From the NCBI RefSeq assembly GCF_000424985.1, contig NZ_AUKX01000010.1, positions 1-64,000 of the forward strand: a DNA stretch of 64,000 bases. Reading direction: 5' to 3'. The translations under genes were made by a program, and so were the position numbers. The stretch's first letter is position 1. Each line of letters begins with the position of its first letter. The notes beneath the pieces are model-generated. The model did not search any database and was not told the DNA's origin. It worked only from the letters and a program-made list of their open reading frames with translations. Shown here piece by piece: positions 1 to 8,443 of this stretch. The stretch comes from Arenibacter latericius DSM 15913 (GTDB taxonomy: Bacteria > Bacteroidota > Bacteroidia > Flavobacteriales > Flavobacteriaceae).

Positions 1-355
1 GATATTGTGCAGTGATGCATCGGTAATCTACAAAGGTTTTGCAATGGATCGAAAACTGGAACACCATGCCCTGAAGGGAATTATAAAACAACGGGTAAAG
101 CAAGGCGTTTACCATATACAACATGTGAATTCCACGCACAATAGACTAAAGAAATGGATAGACGGCACTTTTTGGGGCGTTTCGACCAAATATCTTCAGC
201 AGTATCTGAATTGGTTTAGGGTAAAGGAGCACCTCAAGGGTAGTAAGGACATGCTCCAGGCCTTTGTTCCCAAGACCGTTGAAGACATTGGAACCTATGC
301 CAGATACAGAAATATAGACACTAGGTATGAAAAACTAATATCAACGCAAACTTAA
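1..355 (+). mobile_element. IS1595-type transposase, C-terminal fragment (cut by left edge)
   Basis: The frame is already open at the first bases and ends with TAA at 353-355, so only about the last 118 codons of the gene are visible. The segment 'HVNSTHNRLKKWIDGTF' followed by 'VSTKYLQQYLNWFR' matches the C-terminal end of ISXO2-like (IS1595 family) DDE transposases, where the catalytic-domain Asn/His region is followed by a conserved 'YL..YL.WF' stretch. Whether the element is complete depends on sequence to the left. No convincing terminal inverted repeat was recognised in the 75 bp before the next gene. The family assignment rests on motif resemblance only. Confidence 0.7.
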
Positions 356-431
356 ACTAGAGCCCTAAAAAGATATAAATTATTGATTACTAGCAGCTTA
401 TTTTATATATTTAATTCATAAATTTTTCACT

Positions 432-1154
432 ATGAAACCTGTAAAACACCTCCTTTCGGCAGCTATTTTCCTAACGCTATTTTTTTCTAACTCTCTTTAC
501 GCTCAAATTAGCTCCAATGTATATCATTTTAAAGAAAAAAAGAATGATGAAACTCTAACACATGAATTGAAGATAGATAACAACTATTTTGTTCATAGCA
601 CCTATAAAGAATCGCCACCCACCTATATAAGAACCTATGGCGGATTTTATACCACTGACAATAACCAAATAAAAGTAGCACTGGAATTTGATTCGGACTA
701 CGAAAATCAGCATCTCAAAACTATCGCTATCCCTTTCCGAGTAGAAAATGGTAAGCTTATTTTGGAAAACAGTTCCTCAATGACTTTTATACCGGCAAAC
801 AAAAATCCACAGTCATTAGATGGGAAATGGTTGTTTTCAGGAAGGGTGACCGATAAAGGTGAAAGCAGAGTAGATACTTCTAGACCTAGGAAAACTATGA
901 AGTTTTTGATGGATGGACATTTCCAATGGATAGCTTTCAATACAGAAACCATGGAGTTTTTTGGCACTGGCGGCGGCACCTACTTAGCCAAGGATGGTAA
1001 ATACACGGAGAATATAGGTTATTTCTCTAGGGACAATTCTAGAGTTGGTGCTACCCTTACTTTTGATTTTGAATTAAAGGGGGAAGACTGGCATCATAGT
1101 GGAAAAAGCAGTAAGGGAGACCCTTTGCATGAAATTTGGATAAGAAGGGAGTAA
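432..1154 (+). CDS. secreted lipocalin-like hypothetical protein
   Basis: This 240-residue protein begins with a clear type I signal peptide (Lys-rich start, hydrophobic core, cleavage near 'LYAQ', residue 25). The mature part is rich in beta-strand patterns. The C-terminal half (about residues 128-240) begins 'LDGKWLFSGRV', contains 'GTGGGTY' and ends 'HEIWIRRE', a pattern resembling the lipocalin-like DUF4488-type proteins common in Bacteroidota. No catalytic residues are evident. It stands alone, with a strong hairpin terminator just after the stop codon. Function unknown; the periplasmic or secreted location is inferred from the signal peptide. Confidence 0.7.
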   Translation: MKPVKHLLSAAIFLTLFFSNSLYAQISSNVYHFKEKKNDETLTHELKIDNNYFVHSTYKESPPTYIRTYGGFYTTDNNQIKVALEFDSDYENQHLKTIAIPFRVENGKLILENSSSMTFIPANKNPQSLDGKWLFSGRVTDKGESRVDTSRPRKTMKFLMDGHFQWIAFNTETMEFFGTGGGTYLAKDGKYTENIGYFSRDNSRVGATLTFDFELKGEDWHHSGKSSKGDPLHEIWIRRE

Positions 1155-1171
1155 TAATATTATAAAAAAAA

Positions 1172-1203
1172 TGCCCGTCCATGTTTTTAAGCATGGGCGG
1201 GCA
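1172..1203. terminator. bidirectional hairpin terminator between convergent genes
   Basis: Twelve-base arms (TGCCCGTCCATG at 1172-1183, CATGGGCGGGCA at 1192-1203) pair with one G-U wobble around an 8-nt loop. An A-run lies on the left (1164-1171) and a T-rich stretch on the right, so the hairpin can end transcription from both the gene ending at 1154 and the opposing gene ending at 1233. Confidence 0.85.
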
Positions 1204-1232
1204 ATTATTAAAATAGTTATCCCCTACTCTAA

Positions 1233-1754
1233 TTAGGCCACTTTCTTTCCAACGATAGCAGTTTTAGCAACCTCATTAATCAAGGCTTTCCATTTCTCAG
1301 CTCTCTTAAGCTCATAATCCTCTCCATAGATTTGCTCTACAGTATAAAAATTAAGAACAAGAAGCTCATCAAGATGGGCAAAATAGGTGATTTCTACATC
1401 CAACCTTTGCAAAACATTTTCTTTTCTGGAATTGGTTTTTACCATTTTGGTTTCCATTTGGATGCTTGCTTTTTCTACTTGCCCCAAAGCCACCTCATTT
1501 ATAACTACCTCCCCATTCTTCATACTGGCAAAAACTAAGATCCTCTTACTTTTGTCTATCCCAATAAATCTATTGCCCCAACTTTCCTTCGTATCAAAGC
1601 TTAGATGGGCGTCTTTTGCAAATTCTTTTATTTTATTAGAGATTGTTTTAGCCTCCCCTTTACCAGAGGAATTTAAAATTAGGAAAGGTATAACTACTGC
1701 TAGCACTAGAAGTGCAGATAATATAATCATTGAATTGTTCATTGTTCTATTCAT
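1233..1754 (-). CDS. membrane-anchored hypothetical protein
   Basis: This 173-residue protein has a single hydrophobic segment at about residues 7-28 and is otherwise soluble and charged. The soluble part contains 'GIDKSKRILVFASM', an alternating beta-strand pattern, and ends in a Lys-rich helix. No family was recognised. The start at 1754 is supported by a Met just before the hydrophobic helix; a second Met at codon 5 is an equally possible start. It is convergent with the secreted protein at 432-1154 and shares its terminator. Confidence 0.6.
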   Translation of the reverse strand: MNRTMNNSMIILSALLVLAVVIPFLILNSSGKGEAKTISNKIKEFAKDAHLSFDTKESWGNRFIGIDKSKRILVFASMKNGEVVINEVALGQVEKASIQMETKMVKTNSRKENVLQRLDVEITYFAHLDELLVLNFYTVEQIYGEDYELKRAEKWKALINEVAKTAIVGKKVA

Positions 1755-1974
1755 TTAGCTTGGACACCTTTATATCCTAGAGTTCTATTTTACAGAACGT
1801 AGATACCATACTCAGAGCTACATTTAGTTTAGCCCGATGGTAATGATAAATAGGTGGATGTTAAAAGAGTCCAGATTTATAATTGTTTTGTACTATAGTA
1901 CCTTCCGCATAGTAGAAGCGGTTAGGCGCATCAATAGGAATTCTATTGAAATTATTCAATTATAAAGCTAGCAT

Positions 1975-2328
1975 TTAGAAAAATGTATGGAAGGGGTAAA
2001 TAAGTGTCAGGCTATCTAAGCCTACTGTGATATCTGCTTTCTTGTAAAAGGGCAGTTGCGGTTTACTACAAACTAAAGAAAGATAGTTTTTAGCGTGCCG
2101 GGTAAGAAAGTTAACATTGGAAGGAAAAGATATTTCCGAACTACTCTCATACAACAAACTATTTGTGGAAGTAGGAAGATCCCCATACTGACGGTGATCA
2201 TCTTTTTGCACCCCAAAATCGGACACAACAGTATCCTGGGGAATATCTGCTGGGGTGGCCATTACGGCCCTGCCCAGTCCCAAAAAGAAAACTAAAAATA
2301 ATAACTTTAAATACGCAGTTACTTTCAC
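1975..2328 (-). CDS. small secreted hypothetical protein
   Basis: A 117-residue protein with an N-terminal signal peptide (hydrophobic residues 7-21, possible cleavage after 'VMA'). The remainder is Ser/Thr-rich with no recognised domain. It lies 51 bp upstream of moaC on the same strand's far side, that is, downstream of the moaE-moaC pair, and could be co-transcribed with it, but nothing links it to molybdenum cofactor synthesis. Its reality rests on the plausible signal peptide and on the lack of a better frame. Confidence 0.45.
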   Translation of the reverse strand: MKVTAYLKLLFLVFFLGLGRAVMATPADIPQDTVVSDFGVQKDDHRQYGDLPTSTNSLLYESSSEISFPSNVNFLTRHAKNYLSLVCSKPQLPFYKKADITVGLDSLTLIYPFHTFF

Positions 2329-2379
2329 ACTATAAAGATAATACTATATTGTATTAACAACATGTTAAAAATCAGGTGA

Positions 2380-2823
2380 CTACTCCATTTTTGACTCCTC
2401 CGCACCAATATCTGACTTCCCGCCTGTTTTTAGAATCAATTTTATATGGTGAATCTCCACTCCCTTATCAATTGGCTTTAGCATATCGTACATATTTAAG
2501 GCTACAATACTAGCCCCGTGCATCGCTTCTACTTCTACCCCAGTTTTGTAAATGGTTTTCACGGTCACCAACACCTGAATCTGAAGGCCATTAATAGAAT
2601 AGGCAATATCGGTATATTCTATGGGTAAGGGGTGACAGTCCGGCAACAGGTCTGCTGTCTTTTTAACCCCCAACAATCCTGCAGCTTTGCTCATAGCAAA
2701 CACATCGCCTTTAGGGACGGTGTTATTCTTTATAGCGGCTATAGTATCCTCTGAACTTACCTGTACCACAGCCTGGGCTATTGCGGTACGCAAGGTGTCT
2801 TTTTTATGGGTTATATCTACCAT
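2380..2823 (-). CDS. moaC: cyclic pyranopterin monophosphate synthase MoaC
   Basis: MoaC acts with MoaA in the first step of molybdenum cofactor synthesis, making cyclic pyranopterin monophosphate in the cytoplasm. The 147 residues are of normal family length. The segment 'KGDVFAMSKAAGLLGVKKT' followed by 'DLLPDCHPLPI', and later 'GVEVEAMHGAS', are the family signatures. The C-terminus is a charged tail after the 'IHHIKLILKTGGKS' region. It lies 2 bp downstream of moaE on the same strand, so the two are surely co-transcribed. No moaA, moaD or moeA is in the window, so the rest of the pathway must be elsewhere. Confidence 0.95.
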   Translation of the reverse strand: MVDITHKKDTLRTAIAQAVVQVSSEDTIAAIKNNTVPKGDVFAMSKAAGLLGVKKTADLLPDCHPLPIEYTDIAYSINGLQIQVLVTVKTIYKTGVEVEAMHGASIVALNMYDMLKPIDKGVEIHHIKLILKTGGKSDIGAEESKME

Positions 2824-2825
2824 AC

Positions 2826-3266
2826 TTATTTATTTACTTTCCATTGATAGGAGTCGTCCTTAAACACCTCTTTCCCAAAAACGGGAACCTTAATTTTTAT
2901 TTCTTCCACAATATGGTGCAATGCTTCAAAGACTTCTTTTCTATGTGCAGACGATACAAATACAAACAAGCATATTTCTCCAGCTTTCACAGTTCCTAAG
3001 CTGTGATAAATATGCATACAGCTTAGATCAAATTTATCAAAAGTAGCTTCCCTTATTTCATGAAATATATTATTTGCCATTTCCTCATAAGCGGTGTACT
3101 CTATTGCAGCTACCTCTTTATCATCAATAATATCTGCCCTCACCTGCCCCAAGAAGATATCATGGGCACCAATTGTAGTTTTAGATTGATGTTTGGCAAT
3201 AGAATTCGCAATAAATTCAGGACTTATAGCGCCTTGAACAAATACATTTTTCTTCTTTTTCTCCAT
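2826..3266 (-). CDS. moaE: molybdopterin synthase catalytic subunit MoaE
   Basis: MoaE is the large subunit of molybdopterin synthase; it transfers sulfur from thiocarboxylated MoaD to cyclic pyranopterin monophosphate. The 146-residue protein shows 'GAHDIFLGQVRAD', 'IEYTAYEEMA', 'HSLGTVKAGE', the 'HRKEVF' segment and the C-terminal 'VPVFGKE' followed by 'WKVN', which carries the catalytic lysines of the family. It is first in a two-gene unit with moaC (2 bp gap). The unusually Lys-rich first residues do not affect the domain. Confidence 0.95.
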   Translation of the reverse strand: MEKKKKNVFVQGAISPEFIANSIAKHQSKTTIGAHDIFLGQVRADIIDDKEVAAIEYTAYEEMANNIFHEIREATFDKFDLSCMHIYHSLGTVKAGEICLFVFVSSAHRKEVFEALHHIVEEIKIKVPVFGKEVFKDDSYQWKVNK

Positions 3267-3455
3267 GCAAATAAAATTAAGGTGTGTTACGTTCTACTTA
3301 TACCTAACCTAAGGGTTATTAACTTTTGGACAAGTTATAAATTTATCGAAGATTTACGCTCTATATCCTTAAAAAGGGTGAAAGGCAGAATGTTTTTCAC
3401 TTATTCCTTCTCCTAACGGATAGCTAGGACCATTGATTCTCCTTAAAAAGAAAAA

Positions 3456-3500
3456 GACCGATTATCCTAAAAAGCATAATACGCTTTTCGATAATCGACC
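3456..3500 (-). terminator. hairpin terminator after the MliC-like lipoprotein gene
   Basis: Read on the minus strand, GGTCGATTATC pairs with GATAATCGGTC (two G-U pairs), with an inner AAAAGC/GCTTTT stem, and is followed by a run of T with one C (complement of 3446-3455). It sits 40 bp after the stop of the gene ending at 3540, in the right orientation. Confidence 0.85.
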
Positions 3501-3539
3501 TTCTTATTTGTAATACTGTCTAGAAGCTAAATAGCAGTA

Positions 3540-4118
3540 TTAGTTTTTAAATACGGTAACTCCATCTTTTGTAAGCTCTAGGTTATCCCCTTTTCCTCTT
3601 AACTCGTACTGGTCATTTTTATACCAGATACCGGATGCTGCTTTTTCACCTTTCAACTCAATTTGCTCACCACCATTTAGGTACACCTTAACCGTGTTTG
3701 CAGTGTTGTTGAAAGTCATATCGAGCGTTTCCCCTTTATCATTTTTCAGCGATGTGTTTACAATATCGTCGCTATGGGTAAAAACTACCTCCCCGTCTTT
3801 TAATAGCTCTATATCATTTCCTTTCCCTCTTAGTTCGTAATTGTCATTTTTATACCAAATTCCAGACGCTGCTTTTTCTGCTTCTAATTCTATAGTTTCT
3901 CCATTAAAATCTAGCGTTGCAGTTCCCTTAGAATTATTAAAAGTCATTTGCAACATTTTCCCATCATTGTCCGTAGCTGTAGTGGTAACAATATCTTCAA
4001 TGTTTTTCTCAATTGTTTCTGTAGTTTCCGTTTCCACATCTCCCTTCTTTGGCGCTTCTTTACAAGAACCTAAAAACAATGCTGATAATAGTGCAAGGGT
4101 TAAAATACCTTTTGTCAT
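3540..4118 (-). CDS. lipoprotein with two tandem MliC-like domains
   Basis: This 192-residue protein has a lipoprotein signal (lipobox 'LFLGSC', Cys at about residue 19) and then an acidic linker. Two copies of a module of about 65 residues follow, at roughly 52-117 and 123-190. Each runs 'G..L.MTFNN', 'NGE.I.L..EKAASGIWYKND', 'YELRGKG', 'EL.KDG..VF'. This is the pattern of MliC/YbxF-type domains, known in other bacteria as membrane-bound inhibitors of C-type lysozyme; the 'SG..Y' loop is the part that enters the lysozyme active site. The near identity of the two modules suggests a recent internal duplication. Lysozyme inhibition is inferred from the family, not shown. Confidence 0.7.
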   Translation of the reverse strand: MTKGILTLALLSALFLGSCKEAPKKGDVETETTETIEKNIEDIVTTTATDNDGKMLQMTFNNSKGTATLDFNGETIELEAEKAASGIWYKNDNYELRGKGNDIELLKDGEVVFTHSDDIVNTSLKNDKGETLDMTFNNTANTVKVYLNGGEQIELKGEKAASGIWYKNDQYELRGKGDNLELTKDGVTVFKN

Positions 4119-4354
4119 TTTACTTTTTTAATTTATATGTTGTTAAAATCCTATATTTCCCTCCATTCGGGAAATCCTTCTAACATTATCCAAAAACCTT
4201 GCCAAACCATTTAATTACTAATCCATATTTCCATGTGATCCGAACTAATTTTTCATGGCGAGTATTGGGTTTAAGAGTTATGATGGAACAAGAGCTAAAG
4301 CAGGACTAACACAGCCAATTATTAATCTCCTAAAAATAAGCTTATCTTCGCGAA

Positions 4355-5254
4355 ATGTGGATGTATTTAGGGCTTTTAGCCGCACTTTTTCTAGGGTTAC
4401 ACAATTTATGTAAAAAACATGCTGTACAGGGAAATGAGGTATTTCCGGTGCTCTTGGGAACTATTGGCTCGGGTTTCATTTTTATTTTGCCTGTGTTTTT
4501 CAGTTCTGTTTTTCTCCCCGAGTATAGCAAGTCAAGCGGATTCTATATTCCCTCTATTCCTTGGGAGGTCCATGGCTTTATATTTATAAAATCGGCTATT
4601 ATGGCGGCGTCTTGGATTTTAGCTTATCAGGCGTTAAAACATTTACCCATAACAATTGTTACCCCTATACGGTCTGCTGGTCCCTTTTTTACTTTTATAG
4701 GTGCCATTTTTATTTATAATGAACGGCCTAACCTACTGCAGTGGCTTGGGTTTTTTGTTATTATTTTTTCTATGATTTTGTATTCTAGAGTAGGAAAGAA
4801 AGAGGGTATAAATTTTAAAAAGAACAAATGGATATTTGCTATTATAGGCGCTACTTTTTTAGGCGCATCTAGCGGTTTGTATGATAAGTTCCTTGTTCAG
4901 TATGTGGAATTAAATCCGCAAACCTTAATTTTTTGGTTCAGTTTTTATGTGATTCTAATCTTGCTTGTCATTTTATCGATCAGCTGGTTCCCTAATGCTG
5001 AAAAGCGAAAGGCCTTTAAATGGCGATGGAGTATCCCTGCAGTGGGTATTTTTCTATTTTCTGCCGATTATTTTTATTTTAAAGCCCTGCAAGATCCGGA
5101 TGCCTTAATAATGCTGCTTTCTGCCATTAAACGGAGTCAGCTTTTAATTGCGGTAGTCATAGGCGGACTTATTTTTAAGGAACAGAATAAGCGAAAGAAA
5201 TTGGTGCCTTTAGCTGGCGTTCTGTTGGGGGTGTTTTTGATTTTGTATTCCTAG
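4355..5254 (+). CDS. EamA/DMT-family transporter
   Basis: A 299-residue integral membrane protein with about ten hydrophobic helices arranged as two repeats of five, the layout of drug/metabolite transporters (EamA domains). The motif 'PIRSAGPFFTFIGAIFIYNERPNLLQWLGF' region (spanning the end of the first repeat) is typical, and the second repeat ends with 'GGLIFKEQNKRKKLVPLAGVLLG'. The substrate cannot be told from sequence; members export amino acids or metabolites. It stands alone on the plus strand between two minus-strand genes. Confidence 0.85.
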   Translation: MWMYLGLLAALFLGLHNLCKKHAVQGNEVFPVLLGTIGSGFIFILPVFFSSVFLPEYSKSSGFYIPSIPWEVHGFIFIKSAIMAASWILAYQALKHLPITIVTPIRSAGPFFTFIGAIFIYNERPNLLQWLGFFVIIFSMILYSRVGKKEGINFKKNKWIFAIIGATFLGASSGLYDKFLVQYVELNPQTLIFWFSFYVILILLVILSISWFPNAEKRKAFKWRWSIPAVGIFLFSADYFYFKALQDPDALIMLLSAIKRSQLLIAVVIGGLIFKEQNKRKKLVPLAGVLLGVFLILYS

Positions 5255-5293
5255 AATGATAGCACAAACGATGCTTCTGGCATTACACAAGAG

Positions 5294-6145
5294 TTAATTA
5301 GAAAGCTCCACATTTATTGCGATATTTTTATTGCTACCTGTAAATGCCTTTAGTTCATCTGGCGCAATCCATTTTCCGCTGTAACCGAGCCAAGTATTCT
5401 TTTGACTATCCTCTTTCTCCATACCTATTGCGGGTTGCAAAATACTAACCGCCACTTTATTACTGTTCTTATTCTCTTTAAGATTAAGACGATCAACCAC
5501 TACATAGAATCCATCTTTAGGGAACATCAATTTTTCTTCTGTAAAGTCAACAATAACTTCATTTACTCCTTTTTCAGTCTCTAATATGTAATAATCACTC
5601 AAAATTTGGTTTGAAGGTTTCCCATCTTTATCAGCTTTTATTAAATGTACTTTAAACTTAACTTTATTCTTAAGCGTACTACTAACTACTATTGATAGTT
5701 TTTTAATAAAGGGGGTATTGTCATATTCTTCCTGGTACGCGTAAAATCGAGCTAAAGAATAATGACCATTATAGTAATATTCAGTAATTTTTTTGAATTT
5801 CTTATACGAAGTGATCGCCTTAAAATGCTCATTTAGCATAGGTATAATCAAGACCTCATCTAACGCTATTGAACTTGGTATTAATTGGACTACATTTTCA
5901 TTTTCTGCAATAAATTGCATCTCTTGATATCCTAAATATGAGATTAATAAAGTGTCACCAACATTGGCATGTTCAAAATAAAAATTTCCATTTGCGTCTG
6001 TTGTTGTGCCTCGTAAGGTATTTTTAATCCATATATTGGCAAAATCAATTGGAAGTTTACTTTTACTATCAGAAATATTTCCTGAGATTTGACCGTAACT
6101 ATGGACTGAAATGAAAATAAATAATAAGTAGCTGATTTTTTTCAT
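5294..6145 (-). CDS. CarboxypepD_reg-like domain protein
   Basis: The start at 6145 (Met followed by 'KKISYLLFIFISVHSYGQ') gives a clean signal peptide; a longer frame to 6178 would add 11 residues before it. Residues of about 20-105 form a carboxypeptidase regulatory-like beta-sandwich ('GNISDSKSKLPIDFANIWIK', 'GTTTDANGNF', 'VGDTLLISYLGYQE'), a common N-terminal module in Bacteroidota surface proteins. The remaining 170 residues are beta-rich and unassigned. There is no TonB receptor barrel, so this is a stand-alone protein, probably periplasmic or outer-membrane associated. It ends close to the opposing EamA gene. Confidence 0.75.
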   Translation of the reverse strand: MKKISYLLFIFISVHSYGQISGNISDSKSKLPIDFANIWIKNTLRGTTTDANGNFYFEHANVGDTLLISYLGYQEMQFIAENENVVQLIPSSIALDEVLIIPMLNEHFKAITSYKKFKKITEYYYNGHYSLARFYAYQEEYDNTPFIKKLSIVVSSTLKNKVKFKVHLIKADKDGKPSNQILSDYYILETEKGVNEVIVDFTEEKLMFPKDGFYVVVDRLNLKENKNSNKVAVSILQPAIGMEKEDSQKNTWLGYSGKWIAPDELKAFTGSNKNIAINVELSN

Positions 6146-6271
6146 ATTCGTATTAATATATTTAAGTAGAACAGACAAAACAGAAGTTTCCCAACGAAAC
6201 CCTACTTAAAATTTATCTTGATGTTTTATTAATAAATTTAACACATAAATATCTCCAACCCGCAAATTACT

Positions 6272-7186
6272 CTATTCCTTTCTATATAATGCGGAAAGAA
6301 TTTTATTTGCACTATCCGACGATATGGATCGATTAGGTTTTTTCACAAATATTTGTTGGGTAAGGGTAACGTTTTCATAATTACTATCTTCCAAAGAAGC
6401 GCTAAACTTTAATGTTTTTGGAACATTAGAAATCCTTTCCTTACCTACTACTGAAATAAGTGGTTCATGCGAAGAAACAAAGACTTTTGTTGCAGGTATA
6501 TCCCAATAATCACTTGCCTTGAACTTAGAAATTCCCTTATTTAAAACTTCGTCATTATTCCACTCAAGCCGAGGAAAGTTTATTCCGAATCTGGTAAAAT
6601 AGCCATCAGAATTTATTAAACAATAGGCAGCAAACAAACCTCCTAATGATTCTCCTGAAATACCTCTATCAGAATTTGTTTTATGGTGTTTATCTACAAA
6701 TGGAATTATTTCTGACTTTAAACTTTCCAAAAATTTGTCCGCTCCTCCAGCTTTTAAGGTCCCTTTAGGAAATTTATAAAAACTTTCCATTCTTCTCATA
6801 TCTACGGTGTCAACAGATGGCGTGAAATCGTGATATCTTTTAACAAACGAATCGTATGAAGTATTATTCTCGAAACCAATTCCTACAATAATAACGTCTT
6901 CCACTTCCCCCTCAGAACCCAATTTTTTCTATGCTTCTTTAAAGTCGAATAACCCCAAAGAATTGATAACATATAATACGGGGTAAGATACTGTATCGTT
7001 TAATGAATAACTTTCTGGAAATGATAATTCCAGAAGATAATCGTGACCCGTTATTTTAGAAGAAATAGTGTGGGTGTTTGCTGTTACGCCTTTACTCACT
7101 TGTAACGCCTGACAATACGAGGACTGACTGAAAGTTAATACTACTAGTACAGTTAAAATATAATTTAAATATTTTAGAGTATTCAT
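6272..7186 (-). pseudogene. secreted esterase (alpha/beta hydrolase), interrupted by an in-frame TAG
   Basis: Reading from 7186, a signal peptide and the start of a BesA/Fes-like esterase ('HDYLLELSFPESY', 'YPVLYVINSLGLF') run to a TAG at 6929-6931 (codon 86). The same frame then continues without any shift ('EDVIIVGIGFENN') to 6272. The nucleophile motif 'SGESLGG' (Ser about 180) is kept. The C-terminal position where this family usually has a catalytic His ('E.H.S') reads 'KPNRSIS' instead. The simplest view is a gene decaying by a point nonsense mutation; a sequencing error at one base, or restart at a TTG codon, cannot be excluded. The neighbours DoxX and cupin are on the same strand but well spaced. 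Confidence 0.75.
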
Positions 7187-7271
7187 TTAGATGCACCTTA
7201 AAAGTTAGTATACATTATATTTTCGTGGGTTATCCACATTATAGTCAAGTTATCCCTAGACTAAACTCCAC

Positions 7272-7709
7272 TTAAGAATTATTAGTTGCAGCTTTCTTCT
7301 TAATAATACTATCTAAGGAAAACTTGTCCCATTCTCGCGGCAGTAAAAGCAGAGCTACTAACAGGATGGTTCTAAACAATACATGTGATAAATTCCAAAT
7401 AGGCTCCGCTAATCCATGACCAAAAGTTACAATAACCAAAACGGAGGCAAGCGCATACAGGGCATAGTTTGTTTTAAGTCCTAACACCAGCAGCAACCCA
7501 GCAATTAATTCCACATAGGAAGTATAATAGGCGGTTATCCAAATAATAGACTCGGGCAACATCCCTTCAAAAGTCCCCTGAAAGAAGTCGGCCTGATAAA
7601 CCTTTTCCATTCCCCAAGTAACGACTTTCCCAAAGCCTTGCATTAAGAAAATGAATCCTAATATTAATCTAACGGTAAGAACAGCAACTGTTTTATTTAA
7701 GTCGATCAT
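7272..7709 (-). CDS. DoxX family membrane protein
   Basis: A 145-residue protein with four hydrophobic helices. The first carries 'RLILGFIFLMQGFGKV', the second 'YVELIAGLLLVLGL', then 'ALASVLVIVTFGHGL' and a last helix before a basic tail. This is the DoxX/DUF417-like fold, a small membrane protein often linked to oxidative stress or quinone-related functions, though the biochemistry is not settled. It is not tightly coupled to its neighbours. Confidence 0.8.
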   Translation of the reverse strand: MIDLNKTVAVLTVRLILGFIFLMQGFGKVVTWGMEKVYQADFFQGTFEGMLPESIIWITAYYTSYVELIAGLLLVLGLKTNYALYALASVLVIVTFGHGLAEPIWNLSHVLFRTILLVALLLLPREWDKFSLDSIIKKKAATNNS

Positions 7710-8012
7710 AGTTATAAAATAATTCTCCTGAGGGATGATTGTCTAGCCTCCCATTTCGGGTAAAAGTAAAGGATTTAATTAAGGTCTCGACCCCTGCCTA
7801 CACATTTACCAAAGGTTCCAAACACATACAGCTGCCTTCTAAATACACCAAAACCCGACCTTTACTATAGTCTTGGTAAGTATCAGCCTACCTTAAAATG
7901 GCTTATTTGGGCCGATTTATATTGATTTAACCAGAGTTATGGCTAATCTATATATATTGAATTTTGCGGTTATCACTCCTAAAGTCAGGACTCCACTCAA
8001 CTTATTTTACCC
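7710..8012. other. gene-free stretch
   Basis: About 300 bp between DoxX and the cupin gene. No plausible reading frame, tRNA-like fold or strong hairpin was seen. It presumably holds the promoter of the DoxX gene, but no convincing Bacteroidota -33/-7 pair was identified. Confidence 0.5.
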
Positions 8013-8405
8013 TTAGGACGATTTCCATGCGGAATAACAATCGCTATATTTCTTATTCTCTTCAACAGTTATGGGCAACTCATCTGTTCCGGCATAAAAC
8101 ACAATAATTTCGGCAGGAGAATCCCCGTTATTTTCCCCAAAATGGCAAGAGTTTACCAGCTCTACCAAGGCATCGCCAGCTTTTAGAACCAGAGTCTCAT
8201 TATCCTCATCAACCACCGTTAATTCCCCCTTTGTTAGCACACCGGCATTGATTACCGGGTGCCTATGAATATTTAACCTAGACTGTGGCGGAATGGTTAT
8301 TTTTAAAATGGTAATCTTTGGTTTTCCCTCCGGATATTTAGGTAAATCTTTACCATTCCAACTTTTGGTTGATTCTATTAATGTGACTGATTCAATTTCA
8401 TCCAT
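8013..8405 (-). CDS. cupin domain protein
   Basis: A 130-residue single-domain cupin. The first cupin motif reads 'IPPQSRLNIHRHPVINAGVLTKGE' (split around the metal-type His pair HRH), and the second is 'LKAGDALVELVNSCHFGEN' with a later His. The protein lacks a signal peptide, so it is cytoplasmic. Such small cupins may act as isomerases, dioxygenases or sensors; nothing specifies the substrate. It lies 38 bp downstream of the DUF5694 lipoprotein gene and may be co-transcribed. Confidence 0.8.
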   Translation of the reverse strand: MDEIESVTLIESTKSWNGKDLPKYPEGKPKITILKITIPPQSRLNIHRHPVINAGVLTKGELTVVDEDNETLVLKAGDALVELVNSCHFGENNGDSPAEIIVFYAGTDELPITVEENKKYSDCYSAWKSS

Positions 8406-8443
8406 ATCCCTTTCCGTTTGAATTAATATTATTCAATATACGC

